In this document: in pieces, positions 15,257 through 22,352 of the stretch
Position numbering within the stretch: position 1 is the first letter of the stretch
Layout of the letters: each line of letters starts with the position of its first letter
DNA from: an uncultured Clostridia bacterium
GTDB lineage: Bacteria; Bacillota; Clostridia; UMGS1810
Reading direction: 5' to 3'
Assembly (NCBI GenBank): GCA_934463115.1
Contig: CAKSIN010000030.1
Span: 1 to 25,919 of the forward strand
Length of the DNA stretch: 25,919 nt
Notes under the pieces: generated by a model
Told to the model about the DNA's origin: nothing
The model's database searches: none
What the model saw: the letters and a program-made list of their open reading frames with translations, nothing else
Position numbers and translations under genes: made by a program

Positions 15257-16347
15257 TTGGAACCCTCCTCGCTGTATGTTTTTATAGTATAGTTAATAAA
15301 GAACTCACTGCCGATAATAAAGAAGATGATTATTCCCGTAATGATGTCGGAGAACGAGTCGTTCAGGCGGAACACCTCGGAAATTTTCGACGCTCCCTTT
15401 TCGAGGAACACTATCAAAAGTGATGTGAGTATCATAAATATCGGATCGAATTTTGCCAGCCACGATACCATTATCGCCGTAAATCCTCGTCCGCCCGCAG
15501 TGTCGCTCTTGAGCGAGTGGTCGGTGCCTGCAACAAGCAGCAGACCGGCAATTCCGCAAATTGCTCCGGAAAGAAGCATTGTCCGGGTAATGACTTTTTT
15601 AACATTTATACCGATATAGCGCGCGGTGTTTTCGCTTTCGCCGACAACCGATATTTCGTAGCCGTGTTTGCTGTAGCGCAGATAGATGTACATAAGCACG
15701 GTAATGAGCGCCACCACAAGGATATTAAGCAAATACGGGTATCCGCCGATTATCGGCAGCTGTCCCATATCCAGCGTGCGCGGTGTTCCCGAGCCTTTCG
15801 GCACCGACCATTCCAGTGTGTAGAATGCAACAAGCTGAATTGCAATATAGTTCATCATCAGTGTGAACAGTGTTTCATTCGCCCTGAATTTGGCTTTGAA
15901 TATTGCCGGGATAAGTCCCCAGATTGCACCTGCGGCAATGCTCGCCGCCGTCATTATTACAAGCAGTATCGGCATGGGCAGCTTTCCGCCGAGGAAAATC
16001 ATGCATGCCGCCGTTGCCAGTCCACCGATGAGCACCTGACCTTCGGCACCGATGTTCCAGAATTTCATTTTGAATGCCGGTGTTACCGCAAGCGATATGC
16101 AAAGGAGTATCGCGACATTCTGCATCAGATTCCATATTCTGCGTGATGTTCCGACCGCACCATCAAACATTGTTGCGTACACGCTGATAGGGTTGAGCCC
16201 GGTCAGCGAGAGCGTTACCAATCCGCACACAACAAGCGCCGCCGTGACGGCAACAATACGGATTATCCATGCTTTCCACCACACGATGGCGTCGCGTTTT
16301 GCAATATGGAATCGCGGTTCCTTAAATTTTATTGTTGTGTTACTCAT
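15253..16347 (-). CDS. BMP-type nucleoside ABC transporter permease (first)
   Basis: A 364-residue polytopic protein of the NupP/YufP type: a cytoplasmic N-terminal stretch, a first helix near 30-52, and FKMKFWNIGAEGQVLIGGLA, the family signature. VVGESENTARYIGINVKKV is the ATPase-contacting loop. It overlaps the ATPase gene by 8 nt and the second permease gene by 4 nt, so the three membrane and ATPase subunits are translationally coupled. Confidence 0.93.
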   Translation of the reverse strand: MSNTTIKFKEPRFHIAKRDAIVWWKAWIIRIVAVTAALVVCGLVTLSLTGLNPISVYATMFDGAVGTSRRIWNLMQNVAILLCISLAVTPAFKMKFWNIGAEGQVLIGGLATAACMIFLGGKLPMPILLVIMTAASIAAGAIWGLIPAIFKAKFRANETLFTLMMNYIAIQLVAFYTLEWSVPKGSGTPRTLDMGQLPIIGGYPYLLNILVVALITVLMYIYLRYSKHGYEISVVGESENTARYIGINVKKVITRTMLLSGAICGIAGLLLVAGTDHSLKSDTAGGRGFTAIMVSWLAKFDPIFMILTSLLIVFLEKGASKISEVFRLNDSFSDIITGIIIFFIIGSEFFINYTIKTYSEEGSK

Positions 16348-17899
16348 TGCACGCTTCGCCTCCGTTCGTTTGTTCGTGATAAGCCGATTTTGTCATAAGC
16401 AGTCCGATTTCTTCTTTTGTGGTGTTTCTTCCGTCCACAACGCCCGTAACTCTGCCGCTGCCGATAACAAGGATTCTGTCGCACAGTTCAACGAGTACAT
16501 CGAGATCCTCGCCGACAAATATAACGGCTACGCCTTTTTCCTTTTGCTCATTGAGCAGATTGTATATTGTGTATGATGAGTTAATGTCGAGTCCGCGAAC
16601 TGGATATGCCGCCATGAGCACGGTGGGGGCGGACGCTATTTCTCTGCCCACAAGCACCTTTTGAACATTTCCGCCCGACAGTCTGCGAACCGGTGTGTTG
16701 GCTCCCGGAGTCGACACGTCGAGTCTGTCTATTATTTCGTCGGCAAGCGACTTCGGCGCGCGTCTTTCCAAAAATACGCTCTTTCCCTTGCGATAGCTGC
16801 GCAGCATCATGTTGTCCACTATATCCATGTTGCCCACAAGTCCCATTCCGAGTCTGTCCTCGGGAACGAATGCAAGCCGCACTCCGGCTTCGCGTATCTG
16901 CATCGGGGTTTTGTCGCGCAGGTTTTCCACTTCGTTGCTCTTGGGGTTGTTGTAGAGAATTTTTCCTGTTTCAAGATGCTGCAGACCGGCAATGGCTTCG
17001 AGAAGTTCTCTCTGACCGCTCCCGGCGATTCCGGCAATTCCGAGTATTTCGCCAGAACGCGCCGTAAATGACACATCGTCGAGCACCTTTACACCTTCGC
17101 GGTTAATGCACGAAATGCCTTCAATACTCAGCCTGTCCACGGGATTTTTCGGCTCGCTTCGTTCAATGTTGAGTGCAATTTTTTTGCCGACCATCATTTC
17201 GGTGAGCTGTGTTTCATTTGTTTCGGCGGTGTTTACCGTGCCGACATATTCGCCCTTGCGCAAAACGGCAACCCTGTCGGACAGTGACAGCACCTCATGG
17301 AGCTTGTGTGTAATGATGATGATTGTTTTGCCGTGGTCGCGCATTTTGCGAAGTACCGCAAACAGCTTTGTTGTTTCCTGCGGTGTAAGCACGGCTGTGG
17401 GTTCGTCGAGAATCAGTATATCGGCGCCGCGGAAAAGTGCCTTGATTATTTCCACCGTCTGTTTTTCCGATACCGACATCTCATATATTTTCTTCATCGG
17501 ATCGAGTTCAAATCCGTACTGTTCGCTTATTTCCTTTACCTGTTTTGCATATTTTTTCAGGTTGAAGCCGTCTTTGTCCTCAAGACCGAGAATAATATTT
17601 TCAACAGCCGTAAAGACGTCAACAAGCTTAAAGTGCTGGTGAATCATTCCTATCTTGTAGTTAAAAGCGTCTTTCGGAGAATGAATGACAACTTCTTTTC
17701 CGTCAATTAGTATCGAGCCGCTGTCGGGAAAATAGATTCCGGCTATCATGTTCATGAGTGTTGTTTTACCGCTTCCGTTCTCGCCGAGAATAGACATTAT
17801 CTCGCCGCGGTTGAAGCTTATGGAAACATCCTTGTTTGCAACAACACTGCCGAAAGTTTTTGTAATGTTTTTTAGCTCTATCGCTGCATTTTGGCTCAT
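16340..17899 (-). CDS. BMP-type nucleoside ABC transporter, double ATPase subunit
   Basis: A 519-residue protein with two fused ABC domains like NupO/YufO. The first has Walker A GENGSGKTT (39-47), a Q-loop MIHQHFKLVD, and Walker B ILILDEPTAVL; its signature is the altered MSVSEKQTVEI. The second has a degenerate Walker A (GIAGSGQREL), signature RLSGGNVQK and a Walker B that reads LMAAYPVRGLD, so the catalytic acidic residue after Walker B is not the usual one; such asymmetry is normal in this class. The start is preceded by GAAAGGA. The 130-nt gap to the lipoprotein gene holds two hairpins. Confidence 0.93.
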   Translation of the reverse strand: MSQNAAIELKNITKTFGSVVANKDVSISFNRGEIMSILGENGSGKTTLMNMIAGIYFPDSGSILIDGKEVVIHSPKDAFNYKIGMIHQHFKLVDVFTAVENIILGLEDKDGFNLKKYAKQVKEISEQYGFELDPMKKIYEMSVSEKQTVEIIKALFRGADILILDEPTAVLTPQETTKLFAVLRKMRDHGKTIIIITHKLHEVLSLSDRVAVLRKGEYVGTVNTAETNETQLTEMMVGKKIALNIERSEPKNPVDRLSIEGISCINREGVKVLDDVSFTARSGEILGIAGIAGSGQRELLEAIAGLQHLETGKILYNNPKSNEVENLRDKTPMQIREAGVRLAFVPEDRLGMGLVGNMDIVDNMMLRSYRKGKSVFLERRAPKSLADEIIDRLDVSTPGANTPVRRLSGGNVQKVLVGREIASAPTVLMAAYPVRGLDINSSYTIYNLLNEQKEKGVAVIFVGEDLDVLVELCDRILVIGSGRVTGVVDGRNTTKEEIGLLMTKSAYHEQTNGGEACNE

Positions 17900-17930
17900 T
17901 GGCTTAATCTTTCCTTTCGATATTTCGTAT

Positions 17931-17960
17931 AGCCGAAAGAAAAGTTAATCTCCTTCGGCT
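17931..17960 (-). promoter_or_regulatory. Small hairpin before the ATPase gene
   Basis: AGCCGAA (17931-17937) and TTCGGCT (17954-17960) form a 7-bp stem with a 16-nt loop, between the stronger hairpin at 17981-18004 and the ATPase ribosome site. It could modulate processing or translation; low certainty. Confidence 0.35.
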
Positions 17961-17980
17961 AAGCTTTTTAAAACAACTAC

Positions 17981-18004
17981 AGGCGGAGCAGAAATGCTCC
18001 GCCT
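17981..18004 (-). terminator. Intercistronic attenuator hairpin after the lipoprotein gene
   Basis: AGGCGGAGCA and TGCTCCGCCT form a perfect 10-bp stem with a GAAA (minus strand TTTC) loop, 25 nt after the lipoprotein stop. On the minus strand it is followed by GTAGTTGTTTTAA, not a clean U-run, so it probably terminates partly or protects the upstream mRNA. This fits the usual excess of binding protein over membrane subunits in importer operons. Confidence 0.6.
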
Positions 18005-18029
18005 ATGGTGATTAATTCCGGTTTTTAAA

Positions 18030-19247
18030 TTACATCATTGTGTTGAGAAGCTTAATTCCGTCTATCTTAAGGTCAAAGTACGGAGCAGCGCGCTTCTCGG
18101 ACTCGTGGAAGTAACCGTCGGAGATTACTTCTGTGTCGGGTGTGTACTTTTCGTCCGTATCAACATCGGCTTTGTACGAATCGAGTGTTTTGCCCTCAAC
18201 AGTGAATGTTGATGTGTCGAACACGTGGAGCGAACCGTCGATAATCTTTGCCTTTGCGGCGTCGATTGCTTCCTGAGTGCCCTTTGCGGCAGCCTTTTCG
18301 TTAACTTCGGTAAGAGCAACCGAGCCTTCGCCGATACCCTTGCACCAGTCATAGGGAATCTTTTCGCCTTTTATAACGCTGTTGATAACGAACTCATAGT
18401 ACGGCTCCCAGTCTATCTTTGAAGATACTATAAATGTGTTGGGGCAAGCCGAGAGTGTGCTTCCGTTGTAGGAAACATTGGGGATACCCGCATTTTCGCA
18501 GGCTGTGGGAGCGCCCATGGAGTCTGCGTGCTGGCTTATGAGCTTGCATCCGTTGCTGATAAGCTTTGTTGCCGCTTCTTTTTCAAGAGCCTCGTCGTAC
18601 CAGCTTCCTGTGAACTGCACGTCCATTGTAGCTGTGGGGCATACAGAGCGTGCACCGAGGAAGAACGATGTGTATCCGGAAATAACTTCGGCATATGTAT
18701 ATGCACCGACATAACCGATTTTTGCTTCTTCTGCAGTGAATTTGCCTTCCTCAATCATTTCGTTGAGCTTCATACCTGCAGCGATACCGGCGAGGTATCT
18801 GCCTTCGTAGATAGATGCAAACGCATTGTGGAAGTTGTCAAGCTTTTCGGTGTGTGCCGTTGTACCCGTAGCGTGGCAGAACTGAACGTCTTTAAATTCT
18901 TTTGCTGCCTTGAGCATGAACGGCTCGTGACCGAAGCTGTCTGCAAAAACAATGTTGCAGCCCTGATCGGCAAGGTCTGCCGCAGCTTCGTAGCATTCAT
19001 TACCCTCAGGAATGTTTGTTTTGAATATTACCTGCTCGTCCGAAAGGTTGAGCGCTTTCTTTACGGCGTTTGCAGCGTCCATAAAGTTTTTGTCATAAGT
19101 TGAGTTTTCGTCGTGCAGGAAAATAAATCCTACCTTAACATCCTTTACGTCTGCGCCCTTGGTGGTGTCTGCTGCGTCTTTGTTTCCGCATGCAGCCAGG
19201 GAGAAGAGCATTGCAACAGCCAGTATCAGTGCAAATAGTTTTTTCAT
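18030..19247 (-). CDS. BMP/PnrA-family nucleoside-binding lipoprotein
   Basis: A 405-residue substrate-binding protein. The N-terminus has a basic start, a hydrophobic core and the lipobox LAAC with Cys20 as the lipid anchor, then a polar linker. The mature part begins KVGFIFLHDENSTYDKNF and includes GCNIVFADSFGHE, LAGIAAGMKL, KIGYVGAYTYAEVISGYTSFFLGARS and the TKLISNGCKLISQHAD stretch, all typical of the BMP family (PnrA/BmpA, NupN), whose members bind purine nucleosides outside the cell. First gene of the importer operon, with a GGAGG site and a clear promoter. It captures substrate for the ATPase and permeases downstream. Confidence 0.95.
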   Translation of the reverse strand: MKKLFALILAVAMLFSLAACGNKDAADTTKGADVKDVKVGFIFLHDENSTYDKNFMDAANAVKKALNLSDEQVIFKTNIPEGNECYEAAADLADQGCNIVFADSFGHEPFMLKAAKEFKDVQFCHATGTTAHTEKLDNFHNAFASIYEGRYLAGIAAGMKLNEMIEEGKFTAEEAKIGYVGAYTYAEVISGYTSFFLGARSVCPTATMDVQFTGSWYDEALEKEAATKLISNGCKLISQHADSMGAPTACENAGIPNVSYNGSTLSACPNTFIVSSKIDWEPYYEFVINSVIKGEKIPYDWCKGIGEGSVALTEVNEKAAAKGTQEAIDAAKAKIIDGSLHVFDTSTFTVEGKTLDSYKADVDTDEKYTPDTEVISDGYFHESEKRAAPYFDLKIDGIKLLNTMM

Positions 19248-19304
19248 TTTAGATCCTCCGCTTTTAATTTTTTATCGGCAGAAACACCGATTTGATATAC
19301 ATTA

Positions 19305-19333
19305 AATATAACAAATATGTTACATAAATTCAA
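19305..19333 (-). promoter_or_regulatory. Promoter of the nucleoside importer operon
   Basis: On the minus strand TTGAAT (19328-19333) and TATATT (19305-19310) have a 17-nt spacer and lie about 58 nt before the lipoprotein ATG. A leader this short leaves no room for a purine riboswitch. Confidence 0.65.
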
Positions 19334-19424
19334 GACGCGATTCCGACAAAATTTGATATTTGTCAAAGTTATTTTTAGCCATAATTTACAAGTCTGTAAC
19401 AATTGAAACATTCGGGCAACAACG

Positions 19425-19454
19425 GCAATGTGCTTTTGCACAAAAGCACGTTGC
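19425..19454. repeat. Strong hairpin between divergent promoters
   Basis: GCAATGTGCTTTT (19425-19437) and AAAAGCACGTTGC (19442-19454) form a 13-bp stem with one mismatch (a G-U pair in RNA) around a 4-nt loop GCAC. It lies in the 406-nt gap between the divergent importer and sulfatase genes, upstream of both promoters and followed by no T-run on either strand. It could be an operator or a decayed repeat. The rest of the gap is AT-rich and holds the two promoters. Confidence 0.5.
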
Positions 19455-19530
19455 AAACAAACGACGAATTGTACACAATGACGGTAAAATATTAATTTTT
19501 CTTAAAATTTGAAATGTTAAAATAATTTTC

Positions 19531-19559
19531 TTGAAAAATGCTCCGCAATGTGATATACT
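19531..19559 (+). promoter_or_regulatory. Promoter of the LTA-synthase-like gene
   Basis: TTGAAA (19531-19536), 17-nt spacer, TATACT (19554-19559). The predicted transcript has a leader of about 87 nt before the chosen ATG at 19654. Confidence 0.7.
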
Positions 19560-19653
19560 GTTTTGACGTAGTTAGTTTAATTTGCTGATACAGATGTATA
19601 TGTTAATATGTGCGGCGGAAATTTTCCCGGCTGCGTTGGAGGAAAAAGCAAAA

Positions 19654-21654
19654 ATGAAAGATAAATTGATGAAAAAATCAAAAGCTGTCTTAACCGACAT
19701 GTTTACGCTGTGTATACTGATATCGCTTGCAATGACGCTCCTTCTGGAGATTCTGGCGCGGCATTCGATAACGGCGGGCTTCAGCTTTATGGTGTATCAC
19801 GTGCGCTATTTTATTACAAATTTTTCCATTATATTCTGCACTGTCACGCTTTGCCTGTTTTTTAAACGAAGATATTTTGTGCTGGCTCTCACGCTCCTTT
19901 TGTGGATGGCGCTGGGAGTTACAAACAGTGTAATACTTACCTACAGAAACACTCCGCTTGCCGCCGTCGACTTTTCTATTGTCAAATCGGCGCTGGATAT
20001 TATGAACGCATACATCAAGCCGATTCAGATTATAAACATTGTGTCGTCGGTTGTGGTGGCGGTGGTTGTGAGCATCGTTGTGCTCAAATTTGCCCCGAGG
20101 GTTAAGCCGAATATCAAAAAGGCAATCGTGTGCATGGGCTGCGCGATTCTGGTTTGCGCATGCGCGCTGCGCGCGTCGTACAGTGTGTACAAAAATCCGG
20201 AGTGTTTTGCAAACCTTCCGGAGGCGTACAGGAACTACGGTTTTGTGTACAGCTTTTCGTGCAGCACCGTAAACCGCGGTGTGGATAAACCAAAGGATTA
20301 CAGCGAAGAAAGGGTTAAGCAAATTGTTGACAGTATAGATGACGAGGTTTTCCCCGAGCCGGCTGTTAAGCCGAATATTGTGTATGTTCAGCTCGAATCT
20401 TTTTTCGATGTGAAGAACCTCAAAAATGTGGTGTACAACGAAGATCCCACACCAAACTTTACCGCACTCAAAAATTCGTGCATATCGGGGTATTTCCGCA
20501 TACCGGGCCTCGGCGGCGGTACATGCAATGCCGAGTTTGAAACGCTCACGGGTATGAGCGTGGGAATGTTCGGCACATGCGAGTATCCGTACAAAACAAT
20601 CACGCTGAAGCACACTGCAAGCTCGATATGCTATGACCTCAAAAATTACGGATATTCGTCACACGCGGTGCACGATCACACCGGTACTTTTTACGACAGA
20701 AACTTAAATTATCCGAATCTCGGATTTGACACCTTTACACCGGTAGAGTACATGCACGATGTTGAGCGAAACCCCAAAAACTGGGCAAAGGACAAGATTC
20801 TTACCGGCGAAATAATGAAGTGCCTGAATTCCACCGAGGGGCGCGACTTTGTGTTTGCCGTTTCGGTTCAGGGGCACGGCAAATATCCCACCGAGGTTAT
20901 CGACGATACCCAGACAATCAAGGTTCTTGAGGGTATGGAGAACGACGAGGAATATAAGATAGGATTTGAATACTACATTAACCAGCTGCACGAAATGGAC
21001 GAATTTATCGGTCAGCTTGTGGAGACTCTCAAAAGCTACAAAGAGCCGACAGTGCTTGTTATGTATGGCGATCACCTGCCGGCAATGAGCATAGACAAAG
21101 AGCAGCTTGTAAACAGCGATTTATTCCAGACGCAGTACTTTATCTGGTCGAACTACAATATGAATGTATCTCCCGAGGCGGAACATGAAGATATAACGGC
21201 GTATCAGCTGTCGTCAAAGCTTACGCGACTTTTGGGATTTAACTGCGGTTACATCAACCGTCTGCACAGATACTACAAGGACAATCCCGACTACCGCGAC
21301 GCGCTGCAGATGCTTATGTATGATGAGTTGTACGGCGAAAATTATGCCTACGGCGGTGAGGATGTGTTTGTTCCGACGCAGATGACTTTCGGAATTGATC
21401 CGATATACATTACTTCGGCTTCGTCGGGTGAAACGTCGTCTTGCATAAAGGGCAGCGGTTTTACCGAAAAGAGCAAGGTATATGTGAACGGAACGCAGGT
21501 TTCGGCTACGTATGTGGACACGTACACTCTGCTGCTTTCAAAGGACGTTCTGAAACCCGATGATGTGGTGTATGTCGCGCAGGTTTGCTCGGATAAATTT
21601 GAACTCGGACGCACGGAGGAATATACCGTGACGGTCAGGGATACGATTCAATAA
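19654..21654 (+). CDS. LTA synthase family sulfatase-fold membrane protein with C-terminal IPT/TIG-like domain
   Basis: A 666-residue enzyme with about five N-terminal helices (~15-35, 50-70, 74-95, 125-147, 155-175) and an extracellular sulfatase-fold domain (~238-560). Motifs match LtaS-type phosphoglycerol transferases: NIVYVQLES (metal ligand Glu248), GGGTCNAEFETL (nucleophile Thr290), SVQGHGKYP and MYGDHLPAM (metal ligands Asp472/His473). Such enzymes move glycerophosphate from phosphatidylglycerol to a glycolipid or wall polymer outside the membrane. Residues ~577-660 (DPIYITSASSG...IKGSGFTEKSKVYVNG) look like an IPT/TIG immunoglobulin-like domain, not part of classic LtaS. The start at 19654 has GGAGGA 10 nt upstream; the in-frame ATG at 19582 has no such site. 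Monocistronic: own promoter and terminator-like hairpin. Confidence 0.9.
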   Translation: MKDKLMKKSKAVLTDMFTLCILISLAMTLLLEILARHSITAGFSFMVYHVRYFITNFSIIFCTVTLCLFFKRRYFVLALTLLLWMALGVTNSVILTYRNTPLAAVDFSIVKSALDIMNAYIKPIQIINIVSSVVVAVVVSIVVLKFAPRVKPNIKKAIVCMGCAILVCACALRASYSVYKNPECFANLPEAYRNYGFVYSFSCSTVNRGVDKPKDYSEERVKQIVDSIDDEVFPEPAVKPNIVYVQLESFFDVKNLKNVVYNEDPTPNFTALKNSCISGYFRIPGLGGGTCNAEFETLTGMSVGMFGTCEYPYKTITLKHTASSICYDLKNYGYSSHAVHDHTGTFYDRNLNYPNLGFDTFTPVEYMHDVERNPKNWAKDKILTGEIMKCLNSTEGRDFVFAVSVQGHGKYPTEVIDDTQTIKVLEGMENDEEYKIGFEYYINQLHEMDEFIGQLVETLKSYKEPTVLVMYGDHLPAMSIDKEQLVNSDLFQTQYFIWSNYNMNVSPEAEHEDITAYQLSSKLTRLLGFNCGYINRLHRYYKDNPDYRDALQMLMYDELYGENYAYGGEDVFVPTQMTFGIDPIYITSASSGETSSCIKGSGFTEKSKVYVNGTQVSATYVDTYTLLLSKDVLKPDDVVYVAQVCSDKFELGRTEEYTVTVRDTIQ

Positions 21655-21657
21655 AGC

Positions 21658-21710
21658 AAATTTTCTTTCCGCCGCACAACCTCAACGATGTTCGGCGGAA
21701 AGGAAATTTT
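21658..21710 (+). terminator. Terminator-like hairpin after the LTA-synthase-like gene
   Basis: AAATTTTCTTTCCGCCG (21658-21674) pairs almost perfectly with CGGCGGAAAGGAAATTTT (21693-21710) across an 18-nt loop, 3 nt after the stop codon. The T residues lie in the 3' arm and no U-run follows, so efficiency is uncertain. Confidence 0.55.
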
Positions 21711-21765
21711 CGGCGGGAGGAAATTAGTTTGATTTAAGCTGTTAGGTGTGTGTCCGGTTTGGTGC

Positions 21766-21796
21766 ACCGTTCCGCCGGTAACCGCATTTGCTTGAA
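21766..21796 (+). repeat. Partial family B REP with conserved right flank (direct repeat 1)
   Basis: Begins with the REP right arm ACCGTTCCG, then a flank GGTAACCGCATTTG and TTGAA. It matches 22180-22210 with three mismatches in 31 bases. The left arm and GTAG are missing. Together the two copies bracket about 400 bp containing two foldback elements. Confidence 0.7.
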
Positions 21797-21807
21797 TATA
21801 CGCACTA

Positions 21808-21914
21808 TTTGGCTCTCTCTCCGAGGGGCGATGCATGCCAGTGGCATGCGTTTATCGCCGACCGAATCGAAGATGAGACCTGTCAGCGTTAGCTGACTGA
21901 GGGAGTACACCAAA
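21808..21914. repeat. Second foldback element (family C)
   Basis: Ends pair as TTTGG+CTCTCTC (21808-21819) with GAGGGAG (21899-21905) and CCAAA (21910-21914). Inside are a long hairpin at 21827-21859 (GGCGAT and GCATGCC pairing with GGCATGC and ATCGCC) and a 6-bp hairpin GTCAGC/GCTGAC (21882-21897). It resembles GTCAGC..GCTGACTGAGGGAG repeats common in clostridial genomes (recalled, not searched). Its right end overlaps the left end of family A copy 2 by about 3 bases. Confidence 0.65.
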
Positions 21915-22146
21915 TTCCCCCTCCGTCTCGCGGCGGTGAAATCCCGCAGGACACAAAAACATCTCGAAAATTAATTGAAACGCGCCCGCCGAAAGGGCGC
22001 GAAACTATCGCGCCGCGATTCGGCTAAAATCGGCATTGCAACAGGGTAAAAATTATATGCAATGCCGATTTTGCGCGACAATTAATTTTCTCCGCTGATT
22101 GTGTCAACTGCTCAATTTCAATGCCGCTCGTCGGAGGGGTAATTTT
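21912..22146. repeat. Family A foldback element, copy 2
   Basis: The best preserved copy, ~235 bp. Left end AAATTCCCCCTCCG, right-end complement AAAATTACCCCTCCG. The outer inverted repeat extends some 60 bases on each side with interruptions, ending in the perfect 12-bp pair GAAAATTAATTG (21966-21977) and CAATTAATTTTC (22079-22090). Between these lie hairpin 1 (21988-22024: GCCGAA/TTCGGC outside, GGCGCG/CGCGCC inside, 7-nt loop) and hairpin 2 (22026-22072: perfect 15-bp arms AAAATCGGCATTGCA/TGCAATGCCGATTTT, 17-nt loop). It lies between the sulfatase and lct genes. Confidence 0.9.
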
Positions 22147-22162
22147 CCGCGGCGAGGAAGTC

Positions 22163-22210
22163 GTAGGGAACGGTTATTAACCGTTCCGTTGGTAACCGCA
22201 TTTGTTTGAA
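22163..22210 (+). repeat. Family B REP, variant copy 4, with right flank (direct repeat 2)
   Basis: GTAG (22163-22166), then GGAACGGTTA (22167-22176) and TAACCGTTCC (22178-22187), a nearly perfect palindrome. Compared with copies 1-3 the inner stem pairs AC/GT have become GT/AC-type pairs on both arms, keeping the pairing. The flank GGTAACCGCATTTG after it repeats at 21775-21790. Confidence 0.8.
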
Positions 22211-22271
22211 GACGCTTTGAAAAATACAATTCCGGATTAAATGTATTTGTTGATTATTAACAAAAAAATAA

Positions 22272-22312
22272 AAAAAGTTTGTTTTTTTATGCATTGAAAA
22301 AACAAACTTTTT
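22272..22312. promoter_or_regulatory. 16-bp perfect palindrome at the lct promoter
   Basis: Arms AAAAAGTTTGTTTTTT (22272-22287) and AAAAAACAAACTTTTT (22297-22312) flank a 9-nt centre. The right arm overlaps the -35 hexamer and most of the spacer of the lct promoter, so a bound repressor would block RNA polymerase. An operator for a lactate-responsive GntR-type regulator is plausible; no such regulator is in the window. Because it lies mostly upstream of the transcription start it is unlikely to be an attenuator of this operon. Confidence 0.55.
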
Positions 22313-22322
22313 GTTGTATCAT
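22294..22322 (+). promoter_or_regulatory. Promoter of the lct operon
   Basis: TTGAAA (22294-22299), 17-nt spacer, TATCAT (22317-22322). AGGAGGG at 22341-22347 is the ribosome site of the first gene. The leader is only about 25 nt. Confidence 0.65.
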
Positions 22323-22352
22323 AAAAGTGATTTTGTTTTCAGGAGGGAATAA

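Noticed and set aside
19248..19304. Purine riboswitch before the nucleoside importer
   Set aside because: The predicted leader is only about 58 nt minus the ribosome site and shows no three-helix purine aptamer pattern.
19582..19653. Earlier start (19582) for the LTA-synthase-like protein
   Set aside because: It lacks a ribosome binding site and would add polar residues before a normal membrane N-terminus; the ATG at 19654 has GGAGGA 10 nt upstream.
21808..21914. CRISPR, tRNA or classical riboswitch in the hairpin-rich intergenic region
   Set aside because: No regularly spaced direct repeats, no tRNA arms or TTCRA loop, and the hairpins follow dispersed-repeat architecture seen elsewhere in the window.
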